Below, piece after piece: positions 16,611 to 24,732 of a stretch of 64,000 nt of DNA. The notes below the pieces were generated by a model that was given only the letters and a program-made list of their open reading frames with translations, made no database searches and had not been told where the DNA came from. Source of the DNA: Planctomycetales bacterium (GTDB taxonomy: Bacteria; Planctomycetota; Planctomycetia; Planctomycetales; Planctomycetaceae); assembly GCA_028285345.1 (NCBI GenBank), contig JANQPT010000041.1:1-64000 (forward strand), given 5' to 3'. The position numbers and the translations under genes are program-made. The first letter of the stretch is position 1, and every line of letters begins with the position of its first letter.

Positions 16611-17054
16611 ATGTTCTCGCAAACCCAAGAGTATGCTCTCCGCGCAGTGATTTGGCTTGCCGGACATCGCGACGAAGGCCCGGTCGGCAACGGCCGCATC
16701 GCGGAGGACACGGCCGTCCCGCCCAGCTACTTGTCCAAAGTGCTCCAGGAATTGGCACGGCGTGACATTTTGACCTCCCGCCGCGGCGCGGGAGGCGGAT
16801 TTGTACTCGCCCGCGATCCTGACAAGTTGACGGTGCTGGAGGTGATCAACGCCGTCGATCCCCTTAAGCGGATCGTCACCTGCCCCTTGGGACTGAAGAC
16901 CCACGGGACCCACCTCTGCCCCATGCACGCACGGCTCGACGCGGCCATGTCGATGGTGGAAGATGCGCTCGGCAAATCGACAATCCGCGAGGTGATGTCC
17001 GAACCGGGACGCCCGCTGCCGCTGGTGGAAATGACGGGTGATGATGTCCCCTGA
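16611..17054 (+). CDS. Rrf2 family transcriptional regulator
   Basis: This 147-residue DNA-binding protein has the typical Rrf2 start (FSQTQEYALRAVIWLA), a winged helix-turn-helix with PPSYLSKVLQEL at 37-48 and a wing RRGAGGGFVLAR. Members such as IscR, NsrR and RsrR sense iron-sulphur clusters, nitric oxide or redox state through three cysteines. Here only Cys91 and Cys103 are seen in the cluster loop, so cluster binding would need another ligand such as a His. The divergent Tll0287-like haem protein is the most likely target. Confidence 0.85.
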   Translation: MFSQTQEYALRAVIWLAGHRDEGPVGNGRIAEDTAVPPSYLSKVLQELARRDILTSRRGAGGGFVLARDPDKLTVLEVINAVDPLKRIVTCPLGLKTHGTHLCPMHARLDAAMSMVEDALGKSTIREVMSEPGRPLPLVEMTGDDVP

Positions 17055-17535
17055 GGTCGCTCTTCGCGACTGAGCAGCACGCTGGCGTTCGGTCGTCACA
17101 CGTGCGACCGTCTGGCTGCAGACTGTCGTGCAATTCAGAAGTGACGTTGCCGCGGCATTGATCTCCGGTCGATGTCGAGTCGTTTGGCTTGCCGCAATCG
17201 TGCTCGAACAACTGCGTGGATGCCTCGTCTGCTGGCGTTCATCTGCCAACCAACCGCTTGGCGCCCGCCGCTCGGATTGCTCCAGTATCACCATATAGGG
17301 CTAATACTATGAATCTCGCAGATTCGCCTTCGCAGAGTCGGACTGTTGAAGAATAGTTTGGGAGTTCTACTCAAACATTGATGAATATGCGGTTTTTGCC
17401 TTGAACATCTCCTCTCCTGCCTAAAACATGGGCGACTCGAACGCGAACGTGCCGACCGGCATTGGTGGAGTTCGGAGAGTGAGTTGAACCGGTCGGTTCG
17501 GGTCAGAAACCTGTTCTGTGCATATCGGAGGGACT
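17055..17535. other. Intergenic region before the PEP-CTERM gene
   Basis: No credible gene is present on either strand in about 480 nt. A pair of complementary 7-nt segments (CGACCGG near 17452 and CCGGTCGG near 17489) could form a weak hairpin in the leader of the PEP-CTERM gene. The start codon at 17536 follows GGAGGGACT. Confidence 0.4.
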
Positions 17536-18444
17536 ATGAACTACGCGCGCCGACTCAATCACCTCGTATTCGCAACCATTGTTCTCACACTGACATGGTC
17601 TGCCGCCGAAGTGCAAGCGGGATATCTCTTTAACGGAGCGCCCGGATACCAGACTGATGCGTTTGGCTACTACTACGCCATCACCGGCGGCCAATTCCCC
17701 ACGGGAACCACTCCCAACGGCGACAATGCGTCCGGAGGCACGTTCCGCCGGATCTACGATGATCCTGCGTGGGGTGCAAGCATCAACACCTGGCTGAAGG
17801 ACGACTGGTTCCCCGAGAATGCCGGTCTCGCGCTGACGTTATACGATGGCGGTACAAACATATATGACAATAACGGCATCGATGACGGGACACAGGGCGA
17901 TTTCTACAATGCGCAGGCGCAGGGAACAGCCAACGCAGACACGCCGGGGTTGTATCGCGCCTATAGCATGTCGAACAATTTCGACCACGTCTACGCCACC
18001 TATTTCAAGCTGGAGTCGGAGACCACGATTGATACGATTGTGGGATTCTTCGACTCCACAGCGGGCTTGGATCCGTTCTCTCCCTACCTCAAGTACAATA
18101 TGAACATTTGGTCCAGCACGCTCGTCAACGGCGACTTGTTGCCGACCAATACGGGAAGCTTCGCGGGCGACGTCTTCTCGACGCACTTTACCGGCGGGAC
18201 GTTTTCCGTCACCGACTCAGGCATCGACCGTGTATTCGAAGACGGCACGACGGATGACATCTTCCGTCTGGAATTCCAGCTCGACAGCCCCGTCACGTTG
18301 GCAGCGGGAGAATACTTCTTCAGCCACGATGCGGCAATCGTGCCTGAGCCGTCGTCATTTGTTTTGCTCGGCATCGGTTCTGTGGCGATCGTGGCTTTCG
18401 GCCTGCGGAAGCGCCGTGCGTTACAGAAACCCAGTGACGCATGA
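17536..18444 (+). CDS. Exported protein with PEP-CTERM sorting signal
   Basis: ATG 17536 with GGAGGG just upstream gives 302 residues: an N-terminal signal peptide (FATIVLTLTWSAAEVQAG), a beta-rich Tyr/Asp/Gly-rich body of about 240 residues and a C-terminal sorting signal made of VPEPSS near 269, a hydrophobic helix (VLLGIGSVAIVAFGL) and a basic tail RKRR. The signal is recognised by exosortase, usually with surface polysaccharide production. No exosortase gene is in this window. The body's family is unknown. Confidence 0.8.
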   Translation: MNYARRLNHLVFATIVLTLTWSAAEVQAGYLFNGAPGYQTDAFGYYYAITGGQFPTGTTPNGDNASGGTFRRIYDDPAWGASINTWLKDDWFPENAGLALTLYDGGTNIYDNNGIDDGTQGDFYNAQAQGTANADTPGLYRAYSMSNNFDHVYATYFKLESETTIDTIVGFFDSTAGLDPFSPYLKYNMNIWSSTLVNGDLLPTNTGSFAGDVFSTHFTGGTFSVTDSGIDRVFEDGTTDDIFRLEFQLDSPVTLAAGEYFFSHDAAIVPEPSSFVLLGIGSVAIVAFGLRKRRALQKPSDA

Positions 18445-18515
18445 TTGTGTGTGCCGACGGCGTCTGCCGCCCGGCCGGAGTGAGAAATGATCGCGGCAAT
18501 CTGCGAAACGTTCAT

Positions 18516-18755
18516 CTACGGGGGATCGTATCCCCCCGGGTGAAACGGATGGCAGCGCATGATGCGCCGCAGGCCTTTCCACGTGCCGCTCAACACTCCG
18601 TACTTTTCCACCGCCCCGATCATGTACTCGCTGCAGGACGGGTGGAAACGGCACGTGTTGCCCAACAGCCGGCTGAGCGTCAGTTGATAGACCCGCACCA
18701 GAGCGATGACGGCAAATTGTGGAAGTGACCGGAGTCGTTGCCAGAACGTGATCAT
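18516..18755 (-). CDS. yidD: Membrane protein insertion efficiency factor YidD
   Basis: This 79-residue protein matches YidD: an amphipathic start, VYQLTLSRLLGNTCRFHPSC, SEYMIGAVEKYG, and the closing RIMRCHPFHPGGYDP. It assists YidC-dependent insertion of inner-membrane proteins. Its ATG overlaps the rnpA stop by four bases (ATGA), so the two are translationally coupled. The usual next gene, yidC, is not present downstream. Confidence 0.95.
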   Translation of the reverse strand: MITFWQRLRSLPQFAVIALVRVYQLTLSRLLGNTCRFHPSCSEYMIGAVEKYGVLSGTWKGLRRIMRCHPFHPGGYDPP

Positions 18756-19123
18756 GCTTGGTTGATGTTCAGCCGCTTTGCGAGCCGTTGTGCAAGCCGC
18801 CTCAGGGAATTGCTGTAATCATCCAGACAGCTTCCACTGTTTTGCCGCGGGATCAAGATCAGGTCAAGTCCACTTGGTAGCTGGTGCCGGTTGAGGCGAA
18901 ACGCTTCGCGCAACAGGCGTTTGATTCGCGAACGTCTCACCGCATTGCCATGTTTCTTGGAGACGCTCAGACCGATTCGCGTGAAGTCCTCTCCGTTCGC
19001 CGCGGCAAAGAGCAGCAAATGGCCGTCGCCGGCGCGGTTCCCGGCATCATAGACGCGGGCGAACTGTTGCGGAGTCCGGAGATGCAAGTGTTTTGGAAAA
19101 CAGAATTTTCCGGCATGACTCAT
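18752..19123 (-). CDS. rnpA: Ribonuclease P protein component
   Basis: The 123-residue protein has the RnpA RNA-binding block GLSVSKKHGNAVRRSRIKRLLREAFRLNR. It binds the RNase P RNA and helps remove 5' leaders from pre-tRNA. It overlaps yidD by four bases. In most bacteria rpmH precedes rnpA; here the upstream gene is instead a membrane protein of unknown function, and no 44-50-codon rpmH frame is seen between 19124 and 19174. Confidence 0.95.
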   Translation of the reverse strand: MSHAGKFCFPKHLHLRTPQQFARVYDAGNRAGDGHLLLFAAANGEDFTRIGLSVSKKHGNAVRRSRIKRLLREAFRLNRHQLPSGLDLILIPRQNSGSCLDDYSNSLRRLAQRLAKRLNINQA

Positions 19124-19174
19124 CAGAGGATCGGCGCCTCAACTTGAGAACGGCACTGCTGCCCGCGGAGCGAT

Positions 19175-19654
19175 TCACTCTTCTGTGTCGTCATCGAACT
19201 CGTTCTGCGGTGGCGGTTGTACGACAATCTCATTGTCGGTGCGGTTCGACGTTTGGTTTTCTTTTTTGAGGTAGAACAACTCGTCTCCGCGAGACGCTTC
19301 CGGAAGCGGCTTCCGGGAGATTCGCCGGACGCGATGACCCCAGAGAATGACAATCAACAGTCCGCCCAGCCCCGCCAACGTGATGCAGAATAGGACCATA
19401 AGTCCCAGTGTGAGTGTCTTTCGTTTTCGCTCTTCGTCCTTACCATCCGCAGGCTGTTGCTCCGCGCGATCTGACGCTGCGCCGTTTGGCGGTGGATCGA
19501 CGGCTTTGGTGTCGTCCCCGACAACTCGTCCTGCAAGGGCGACGAAACAGACGAGCACCGCCAAAATCCGCACGCGCAACAGACTGGCGATATTCATCCG
19601 CAGCACCCGATTCGATCTGTCCAACGCGCCCTGGAGAGCGGGCCGAATGCTCAT
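19175..19654 (-). CDS. Hypothetical membrane protein next to rnpA
   Basis: The frame gives 159 residues from 19654 or 140 from the internal ATG 19597 (MNIASLLRVR), the latter giving a better signal peptide (ILAVLVCFVALAGRVVGDD). A charged linker rich in Asp, Glu and Lys precedes one membrane helix (LMVLFCITLAGLGGLLIVILWG), then a basic/Gln-rich cytoplasmic tail ending EFDDDTEE. The type I topology is clear; the family is not recognised. It starts three bases after the DnaJ-like gene's stop, so it is in the same operon. Confidence 0.6.
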   Translation of the reverse strand: MSIRPALQGALDRSNRVLRMNIASLLRVRILAVLVCFVALAGRVVGDDTKAVDPPPNGAASDRAEQQPADGKDEERKRKTLTLGLMVLFCITLAGLGGLLIVILWGHRVRRISRKPLPEASRGDELFYLKKENQTSNRTDNEIVVQPPPQNEFDDDTEE

Positions 19655-19657
19655 GGC

Positions 19658-20614
19658 TCACCACAGTTTCTCACGGGGATTCGGCTGCTCATAGTCGGCA
19701 AATTGACGCATCAACTGGTCCGCCTTGGAATTGAGTTGTTGCGGCACATCGATCTTCAGGACGACGAACTGGTCGCCGCGAATCTTCGTCTTGCGGTCGG
19801 GAACGCCCTTGCCGCGAAGCCGCAACTTTTTTCCGCTCGATGACCCGGGAGGAACGGTGAGCACGACGTTCCCTTCAGTCAGCGTCGGCACCTCGACTTT
19901 CGCTCCCAGAACCGCCTCCGACACGGTCACCGGCACTTCGACCACCAAGTCGTTGCCGTCCCGTTTGAAGTAGGGGTGCGGCGCGACTCGAATTGTGACC
20001 AGCAGATCACCCTGAGGACCGCCGTTGATCCCGGGGCTGCCTTCGCCGGCAAGTCGAATCACGCTGCCGGTCTCGACACCGGCGGGGATCTTCACGGTCA
20101 GTCGTTCCGGCTTGCCGTCACGCTGTAGCTCCAGCCGATGCTCGCCCCCTTCCGCGGCAACATGAAAGGGAATGTCGATCTCCAGCCGGTGGTCCTGACC
20201 TTTGGCCGCGCGCTGCTGGCGCTGCGTCCTCGCCGAACCCCGCCCGAACGGGCTGCCCCCGCCGCCTCCGAAGATTCCCTCTAGATCGAGTTGACCTCCG
20301 AAGAGGTCGCCCAGATCCAAGTCGCCGTAACCTCCCGGTCCGCCGCTGACGTCCTTCCAGGTGTATGTCTGCCCCGGCTGAGGACCGGTGCCGCTTTTGA
20401 AGGCCGTGCCGTAACGGTCGTACTGCTCGCGGCGCTCCGAGTCACCGAGCACATCGAACGCCTCTTGAACTTCTTTGAACTTTTCGGCGGCTTGGGCATC
20501 ATCCGGATTCATGTCAGGATGATACTTGCGGGCCATCTTCTTATAGGCCTTACGGACCTCGTCCGCGGAGGCCTCTCGGCTGACGCCCAACGTCTTGTAG
20601 TAATCTTCCGCCAT
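19658..20614 (-). CDS. CbpA-type DnaJ co-chaperone
   Basis: This 318-residue J-domain protein stimulates DnaK ATPase activity. The J domain (residues 4-70) has HPD at 32-34, followed by a Gly/Phe-rich linker (about 95-125) and two C-terminal beta domains ending near PNPREKLW. The Cys-rich zinc finger of true DnaJ is absent, placing it with CbpA (type II). It heads the minus-strand operon with the membrane protein, rnpA and yidD. The start matches the canonical MAEDYYKTLGV. Confidence 0.9.
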   Translation of the reverse strand: MAEDYYKTLGVSREASADEVRKAYKKMARKYHPDMNPDDAQAAEKFKEVQEAFDVLGDSERREQYDRYGTAFKSGTGPQPGQTYTWKDVSGGPGGYGDLDLGDLFGGQLDLEGIFGGGGGSPFGRGSARTQRQQRAAKGQDHRLEIDIPFHVAAEGGEHRLELQRDGKPERLTVKIPAGVETGSVIRLAGEGSPGINGGPQGDLLVTIRVAPHPYFKRDGNDLVVEVPVTVSEAVLGAKVEVPTLTEGNVVLTVPPGSSSGKKLRLRGKGVPDRKTKIRGDQFVVLKIDVPQQLNSKADQLMRQFADYEQPNPREKLW

Positions 20615-20794
20615 GAAACGGGGGACTTAAATCTCGGAGAGAGTATCTGTGTGGAGTGACTTGGTGACGGTTCGCAGGACCGTTTTCACCGTGTCCTCAC
20701 GTATCAATATTCGCCGCTCAGCACAAGCGGATTCTGGATTATTCTAGGAACGGTCGTTCGATCATTTCAACCCGTTGTCAACCGGACCGCGGAG

Positions 20795-21454
20795 TCAGAG
20801 GGAATTGAGATAGTCCAGCGATTCCTCCAGCGACACGACATCGGCAAAGCGGGCTTGAATGTCGAATAGCGTGAAGATGTGGGCCGCCTCGGCGCGGTCC
20901 CCCACACATTCCCGCACGATGATTGGGCGGAATCGAAAGGCTTTGGCGTCGGTCGCCGTGGCCCGCACGCAGGCGCTGGTGCTGCATCCGGTGATCAATA
21001 GCGTGTCGACGCGATTCTCGATCAAGTGGGCCGCCAGATGGGTGCCGAAGAATGCGCTGGCATTTTCTTTCTGAATGACCAGATCGTCACGGGCCGGCGC
21101 CACTCGCTCGTCGATCTCGACCGCATGTGAATCGACCTCGCGAAACCCCTTGGTGGGGTCGTCCAATTTGTCCTGCGGCTGCGGCCCGCCGGCGGAACGG
21201 TCGGGACTGGTGGTGTAGATGACCGGAATTGATTTCTCGCGTCCCGCAGCGAGCAATCGCGCGGTTTTCTCCACCGGCTGATCCAACCGGCGGCTGCCGA
21301 TGGAGTAACTGTCATCAGTCCAGCGATAGGCGAAATCGATCACCACAATTGCCGGGGATTCGCCGAATCCAAAACGTCCCTGAAAGATCCCGCGTTCCTG
21401 GTACAACTGCTCTACCGCCCGCATCGCGGACTCCAATTCGGGGTAACTCGACAC
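20795..21454 (-). CDS. Isochorismatase-fold cysteine hydrolase
   Basis: GTG 21454 is chosen because a perfect GGAGGT lies six bases upstream, giving 219 residues; an in-frame GTG at 21484 is weaker. The catalytic triad of the isochorismatase/nicotinamidase superfamily is visible as Asp40 (IVVIDFAY), Lys129 (IQKENASAF) and Cys162 (STSACVRAT). The sequence most resembles N-carbamoylsarcosine amidohydrolase-like members. It would hydrolyse an amide or carbamoyl substrate; the substrate is not known. It stands alone on the minus strand. Confidence 0.8.
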   Translation of the reverse strand: MSSYPELESAMRAVEQLYQERGIFQGRFGFGESPAIVVIDFAYRWTDDSYSIGSRRLDQPVEKTARLLAAGREKSIPVIYTTSPDRSAGGPQPQDKLDDPTKGFREVDSHAVEIDERVAPARDDLVIQKENASAFFGTHLAAHLIENRVDTLLITGCSTSACVRATATDAKAFRFRPIIVRECVGDRAEAAHIFTLFDIQARFADVVSLEESLDYLNSL

Positions 21455-21672
21455 GCGATGACCTCCGTTAATTGACTTGGACACGGACTCGATTCCGACA
21501 GCCGCATCTTACAATGATGACGTGAAGGCGGTTGCGTGTAAATCGCGCGGGATTTTCTTGCAGATGCGTGGCAACCCCGATAGCTTGGTGACGGTGGGGC
21601 AGCACGCGTCCCCGCGCGCGTTTTCGCAGCGCGGGCGCTGCCTGCCAAGGATTACACGATCGGGAATGCGCC

Positions 21673-23205
21673 ATGTCGATCACCACCCAATGCCCTGACT
21701 GTGCAGCGAAGCTGAATGTTGCCGACAAGTTGGCAGGCAAACGGGGGAAGTGTCCGAAGTGCGGCGCGATGATCACGATCCCGAAAAATCCGACGGGTCA
21801 AGGCGGCGACGAACAAGCGGCACCTTCCGCGAACCCGCCCGCCGATGCGAAAAAGCCGAGTTCAAGACACCGGAACGCCGCGCGGACAACTCAATCTCGA
21901 AAACGGCAAAGCGACTCTGTCGACAAGACGCTGCTCGACGCGTTTGAAGGAAACATCGCACCGGTCCGCAGGAAGCCGACTTATACGTTGGCCACGCTCC
22001 TCGTGACGTGTGTCATGATTGTGCTGCCGCTGCTGTATGTCGCGCTGATCATGCTGACAGGGTTCGCCGTCTACTACCACACCGTTAACCACGCGAGCAT
22101 GTTGGAGTATGGTCGCGGCCGCGCAAAAATCATGGTCTTTTTGGCATACGTCGCTCCGTTGGCGATCGGCGCAATTCTCGTGTTGTTTATGATCAAGCCG
22201 CTGTTCGCCCGCCCGGCGCGGCAGATTCAGCGGCGATCGCTCACACGAGGTGGAGAACCGCTGCTGTTCGCATTCGTGGACCGCATTTGCGCAATCGTCC
22301 GTGCCCCGACGCCGAAGCGAATCGACGTTGACTACGAACTCAATGCCTCGGCCAGTTTTCGCCGCGGGCTGTTGAGCATTCTGGGTTCCGACTTGGTGCT
22401 GACCATTGGAATGCCGATGGCGGCCGGATTGACGTTACGGCAATTCGCCGGCGTGTTGGCACACGAGTTCGGCCATTTTAGCCAGGGAATCGGCATGCGG
22501 CTGACTTATGTCGTCCGCAACGTTAATACCTGGTTCGCCCGCGTCGTCTACGAACGGGACGAATGGGACGAGTGGCTGGAGGAGACCGCTGCGGAGATTG
22601 ACATCCGCATCGGCTGGATTCTTTACCTCAGCCAACTGTGCGTCTGGTTCACCCGCCGCATCTTGTGGCTGCTGATGTGGATCGGACACGGTGTCAGCGG
22701 ATTCATGTTGCGGCAGATGGAATTCGATGCCGACCGCTACGAAACCCGCCTCGTCGGGTCGGAGACGTTCGCCGATACGTCGCTGCGGATTCGCGAATTG
22801 GGAGCCGCTTACAACCTCACACAGCAGACGGTGATGGGTTTTCTGTCCCAGCACAAATTTCCCGATGATATCACGCGCGTGATGACGAAGATCGTCGCCG
22901 AATTTCCTCCCGACGTCCGCCAGCAGATTCAGAAATCGATCGAATCCGAGAAGAACGGCCTGTTCGACACTCACCCCTGCGACAACGCCCGCATCGCGAG
23001 TGCACGCCGCGAAAATGCCGCCGGCATTTTTCACGCCCCAGGACCTGCCAGCAATCTGTTTCGCAATCTCGACAACCTCGCTCAGGGCGTCACCTGGGAC
23101 TTGTACCGGGCGATGGGAGCGCAAATCAACCCGCAAGAAATGGACCGAGTCGACCGGCTATGGGACGAATTCGACCTCGCGTCCAACGAATCGGTCACTG
23201 CCTGA
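21673..23205 (+). CDS. M48-family membrane metalloprotease with N-terminal zinc ribbon
   Basis: The 510-residue protein starts with a CPDC...CPKC zinc ribbon (7-10, 27-30), then a basic linker, two membrane helices (about 105-135 and 156-176) and an M48 (HtpX/Ste24-like) peptidase domain with HEFGH at 264-268 and a downstream FDADRYE glutamate as third zinc ligand. Further hydrophobic segments sit around residues 325-345. M48 enzymes degrade or process membrane proteins. The N-terminal ribbon is not part of the core family. Confidence 0.8.
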   Translation: MSITTQCPDCAAKLNVADKLAGKRGKCPKCGAMITIPKNPTGQGGDEQAAPSANPPADAKKPSSRHRNAARTTQSRKRQSDSVDKTLLDAFEGNIAPVRRKPTYTLATLLVTCVMIVLPLLYVALIMLTGFAVYYHTVNHASMLEYGRGRAKIMVFLAYVAPLAIGAILVLFMIKPLFARPARQIQRRSLTRGGEPLLFAFVDRICAIVRAPTPKRIDVDYELNASASFRRGLLSILGSDLVLTIGMPMAAGLTLRQFAGVLAHEFGHFSQGIGMRLTYVVRNVNTWFARVVYERDEWDEWLEETAAEIDIRIGWILYLSQLCVWFTRRILWLLMWIGHGVSGFMLRQMEFDADRYETRLVGSETFADTSLRIRELGAAYNLTQQTVMGFLSQHKFPDDITRVMTKIVAEFPPDVRQQIQKSIESEKNGLFDTHPCDNARIASARRENAAGIFHAPGPASNLFRNLDNLAQGVTWDLYRAMGAQINPQEMDRVDRLWDEFDLASNESVTA

Positions 23206-23375
23206 AGCAAACATTCCCGTGCGCCGATTGTCCTTCCCGTGATGCCCGCCTGCTCCAGCCTCTTTTTCCCGCGAGGACTGGCAGCGCGCAATTGGCCGTG
23301 ATATATCAGTCCCGTAGGCTTCTCAATGCTCCACATCAGCGAATCCATTAGTCACAGTCCACCGAAAGCAACGGC

Positions 23376-24596
23376 ATGTCGTTTCCACCCGTCTCAGAAC
23401 AACTCGCTCTCATTCGCCGCGGTGTCGAGAAGATCGTCCCGGAAGAGGAACTGGCTCCCAAACTCGAACAGAGCAGAAAGTCCGGGACGCCGCTGCGAGT
23501 GAAGTACGGCATCGATCCCACAGGGATCGACGTCCATTTGGGGCACACGGTTCCTTTGCGGAAGATGCGGCAATTTCAGGAACTCGGCCACCAAGCGGTG
23601 ATCATCATTGGGAACTACACGGCCTTGGTAGGCGATCCCAGCGGCCGCGACCAGACCCGCGCGCGGCTCACGCAGGAGCAGGTCGAGGCCAACGCGAAAG
23701 ACTACCTCGAACAGGTCGGCAAGGTGGTCAACCTGTCTACCGCGGAGGTCGTTCGTAACGGCGACTGGTTTTCGACGATGAACTTCGCCGACATTTTGGA
23801 TCTGTGCGGCAAGGTGACCGTCGCGCAATTGCTCACGCGCGATGACTTCAGCAAACGGTACAAGGCAGAGCAGCCGATTTTCCTGCATGAATGTCTCTAC
23901 CCCGTCATGCAAGCCTGGGACTCAGTCAAAATCCGCGCCGACATTGAGTTGGGCGGTACGGAACAGCTTTACAGTTTCATGTTGGCGCGCGATCTGCAAA
24001 AGGATGTGGATCAACCGCCGCAGCTGAGCATCATGTCGCCGATTCTGGTCGGAACCGACGGCGAGCGGCGGATGGGGAAGAGCTTGGGGAACTACATCGG
24101 CATTTCCGAATCAGCCTACGACATGATGCTCAAATTCATGCAGGTTCCCGATAGCTGCATGGCGATGTACTACGAGCTGCTCACCGAGATCCCCATAGAG
24201 GAGATTCAGAGTATACTGGGCGGACACCCCAAAGAGGCGAAGTTAACCCTGGGCAAAAACGTGATCGGCCAGTATCACGGCGACGAGGCCGCACAACAGG
24301 CGGCGGAGCGGTGGGAACGCGAAGTGAGCGGCGGCGGCCCGCGTGCGGAGATTCCAACGGCTGCGATATCCGCCGGAGACCTGCAGGACGGCGGTCTGCC
24401 GGCGGCGCGATTGTTGGTGACTGCCGGGCTGTGCCAAACCACCAGCGAAGCGCGACGGGCGATTCAACAGGGTGGCGCCTACATCGGCGAGGATAAACAG
24501 AAACTCAACGATCCCAATCAAATCATCAACGTAACATCCGGAATTCAGCTCCAGGTCGGCAAGAAACGCGTCTGCCGGCTCGAACTGAGTGATTGA
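23376..24596 (+). CDS. tyrS: Tyrosyl-tRNA synthetase
   Basis: The 406-residue enzyme charges tRNA-Tyr. It is of the TyrS type with YGIDPTGIDVHLGH (HLGH at 54-57) as the HIGH motif and RMGKS at 232-236 replacing the usual KMSKS. ELGGTEQLY and the LLTRDDFSKR block are family signatures. A C-terminal S4 RNA-binding domain (about 335-400, LPAARLLVTAGLCQT onward) is present. ATG 23376 is a clear start. It is not operonic with its neighbours. Confidence 0.93.
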   Translation: MSFPPVSEQLALIRRGVEKIVPEEELAPKLEQSRKSGTPLRVKYGIDPTGIDVHLGHTVPLRKMRQFQELGHQAVIIIGNYTALVGDPSGRDQTRARLTQEQVEANAKDYLEQVGKVVNLSTAEVVRNGDWFSTMNFADILDLCGKVTVAQLLTRDDFSKRYKAEQPIFLHECLYPVMQAWDSVKIRADIELGGTEQLYSFMLARDLQKDVDQPPQLSIMSPILVGTDGERRMGKSLGNYIGISESAYDMMLKFMQVPDSCMAMYYELLTEIPIEEIQSILGGHPKEAKLTLGKNVIGQYHGDEAAQQAAERWEREVSGGGPRAEIPTAAISAGDLQDGGLPAARLLVTAGLCQTTSEARRAIQQGGAYIGEDKQKLNDPNQIINVTSGIQLQVGKKRVCRLELSD

Positions 24597-24732
24597 TTTC
24601 TGGCGATTTCGGCAAAAATCCACAACGGCGAGTGGTGACTTTCGCGGGTCAAATCCGTTATCCTGAGAACTGTCCATCAACCCGACCAACCGTTCGGGAG
24701 AATTCCGTTTTCCCAATAATTTGAGGGCTTCC

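Noticed and set aside
19124-19174. rpmH in the gap before rnpA
   Set aside because: Only 51 nt, too short for the 44-50 codon gene, and no KRTFQP-type start is present.
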